Assembly (NCBI RefSeq): GCF_013299185.1
Contig: NZ_JAAFKG010000044.1
Location: 1-42,809, forward strand
From: Microcoleus sp. bin48.metabat.b7b8b9.023
GTDB taxonomy: Bacteria; Cyanobacteriota; Cyanobacteriia; Cyanobacteriales; Microcoleaceae
Length of the DNA: 42,809 nt
Direction: 5' to 3'
A program made the translations under genes and the position numbers. Below are positions 42,169 to 42,809 of the stretch, in pieces. The notes beneath the pieces were generated by a model, which saw only the letters and a list, made by a program, of their open reading frames with translations, did no database searches and was not told where the DNA came from. Numbering within the stretch: position 1 is the first letter of the stretch; every line of letters starts with the position of its first letter.

Positions 42169-42809
42169 TTGTGTGGGATACATTAGGAATACAAAAAGGT
42201 TTTGTCGCTCCTGAATATCTTTAATTGCACTTTATTGAAAAATTTTTGTTCGCTAATTACTAACTTCTGTCGTTCGTAGTCAGGACTTTAGTCCTCTGAT
42301 TTTATGCGGACTAAAGTCCTCACTACAAACCAATTTTACAGTTTGTAGTCAGGACTTTAGTCCTCTGATTTTATGCGGACTAAAGTCCTCACTACAAACC
42401 AATTTTACAGTTTGTAGTCAGGACTTTAGTCCTCTGATTTTATGCGGACTAAAGTCCTCACTACAAACCAATTTTACAGTTCGTAGTCAGGACTTTAGTC
42501 CTCTGATTTTATGCGGACTAAAGTCCTCACTACAAACCAATTTTACAGTTCGTAGTCAGGACTTTAGTCCTCTGATTTTATGCGGACTAAAGTCCTCACT
42601 ACAAACCAATTTTACAGTTCGTAGTCAGGACTTTAGTCCTCTGATTTTATGCGGACTAAAGTCCTCACTACAAACCAATTTTACAGTTTGTAGTCAGGAC
42701 TTTAGTCCTCTGATTTTATGCGGACTAAAGTCCTCACTACGAACCAATTTTACAGTTTGTAGTCAGGACTTTAGTCCTCTGATTTTATGCGGACTAAAGT
42801 CCTCACTAC
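42169..42809. repeat. Tandem array of 69-bp hairpin units, running off the window
   Basis: From about 42272, eight units of exactly 69 bp (CAGGACTTTAG recurs at 42281, 42350, 42419, 42488, 42557, 42626, 42695 and 42764). Each folds as GTAGTCAGGACTTTAGTCC against its near complement (one mismatch) around TCTGATTTTATGC, with CAATTTTACAG between units. Only the T/C in GTTTGTAG/GTTCGTAG and one AAA/GAA vary. The first 100 bp after the LpxB-related gene hold nothing recognisable. Confidence 0.95.

Overview
The window looks like the chromosome of a filamentous, non-heterocystous-type cyanobacterium. An Oscillatoriales/Microcoleus-like genome is my inference. The signs are frequent GCGATCGC (HIP1) octamers, cyanobacterial protein families (DUF1995, DUF4330, the lipid-A-disaccharide synthase-related protein, seven-PAS hybrid kinases), many heptanucleotide satellites, and abundant palindromic intergenic repeats. 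No rRNA, tRNA or prophage genes were seen.

Layout. 1-5.7 kb: a GT4 glycosyltransferase (+), then a minus-strand group of MoxR ATPase, RibF with two unusual insertions, and a metallo-beta-lactamase-fold hydrolase. 5.7-8.5 kb: gene-poor DNA with a decayed TnpB start and one intact TnpB whose catalytic site is rearranged. 8.5-13.6 kb: a membrane armadillo-type protein, a hypothetical protein, a degenerate alpha/beta hydrolase, a DUF4330 membrane protein and a secreted M48 protease. 13.7-16.4 kb: a 250-bp duplicated block next to a 22-repeat CRISPR array without cas genes; the array switches repeat variant abruptly and holds one 77-nt spacer containing a perfect hairpin. 16.4-21.9 kb: a PPP-type phosphatase, a DUF1995 protein, a cyclase-family hydrolase, an acyl-CoA dehydrogenase and a glucose-1-phosphate cytidylyltransferase, all on the minus strand.

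22.2-24.2 kb is the most interesting part. A Sec-exported RNase A-like toxin of the CdiA C-terminal type overlaps by 4 bp a CdiI-type immunity gene. The 3' end of the immunity gene is duplicated downstream inside 400-bp tandem repeats, and the copies carry an alternative ending and stop. There is no CdiA/CdiB scaffold in the window.

24.2-32.2 kb: surface-polysaccharide-type genes. These are a secreted GH39-like glycosidase, a 1168-residue triple glycosyltransferase in which each GT domain is followed by the same uncharacterised helical module, and a TPR-methyltransferase fusion. 32.7-39.8 kb: two signalling proteins, a response regulator-kinase and a 1730-residue REC-PAS7-GAF-kinase-REC protein. 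40-42.2 kb: a Uma2-family nuclease and a lipid-A-disaccharide synthase-related glycosyltransferase. The window ends inside a tandem array of 69-bp hairpins.

The intergenic DNA is structured. At least nine different satellites all have a 7-bp period, and several sit inside the same inverted-repeat frame (TATAGC...GAGGTA / TACCTC...GCTATA).
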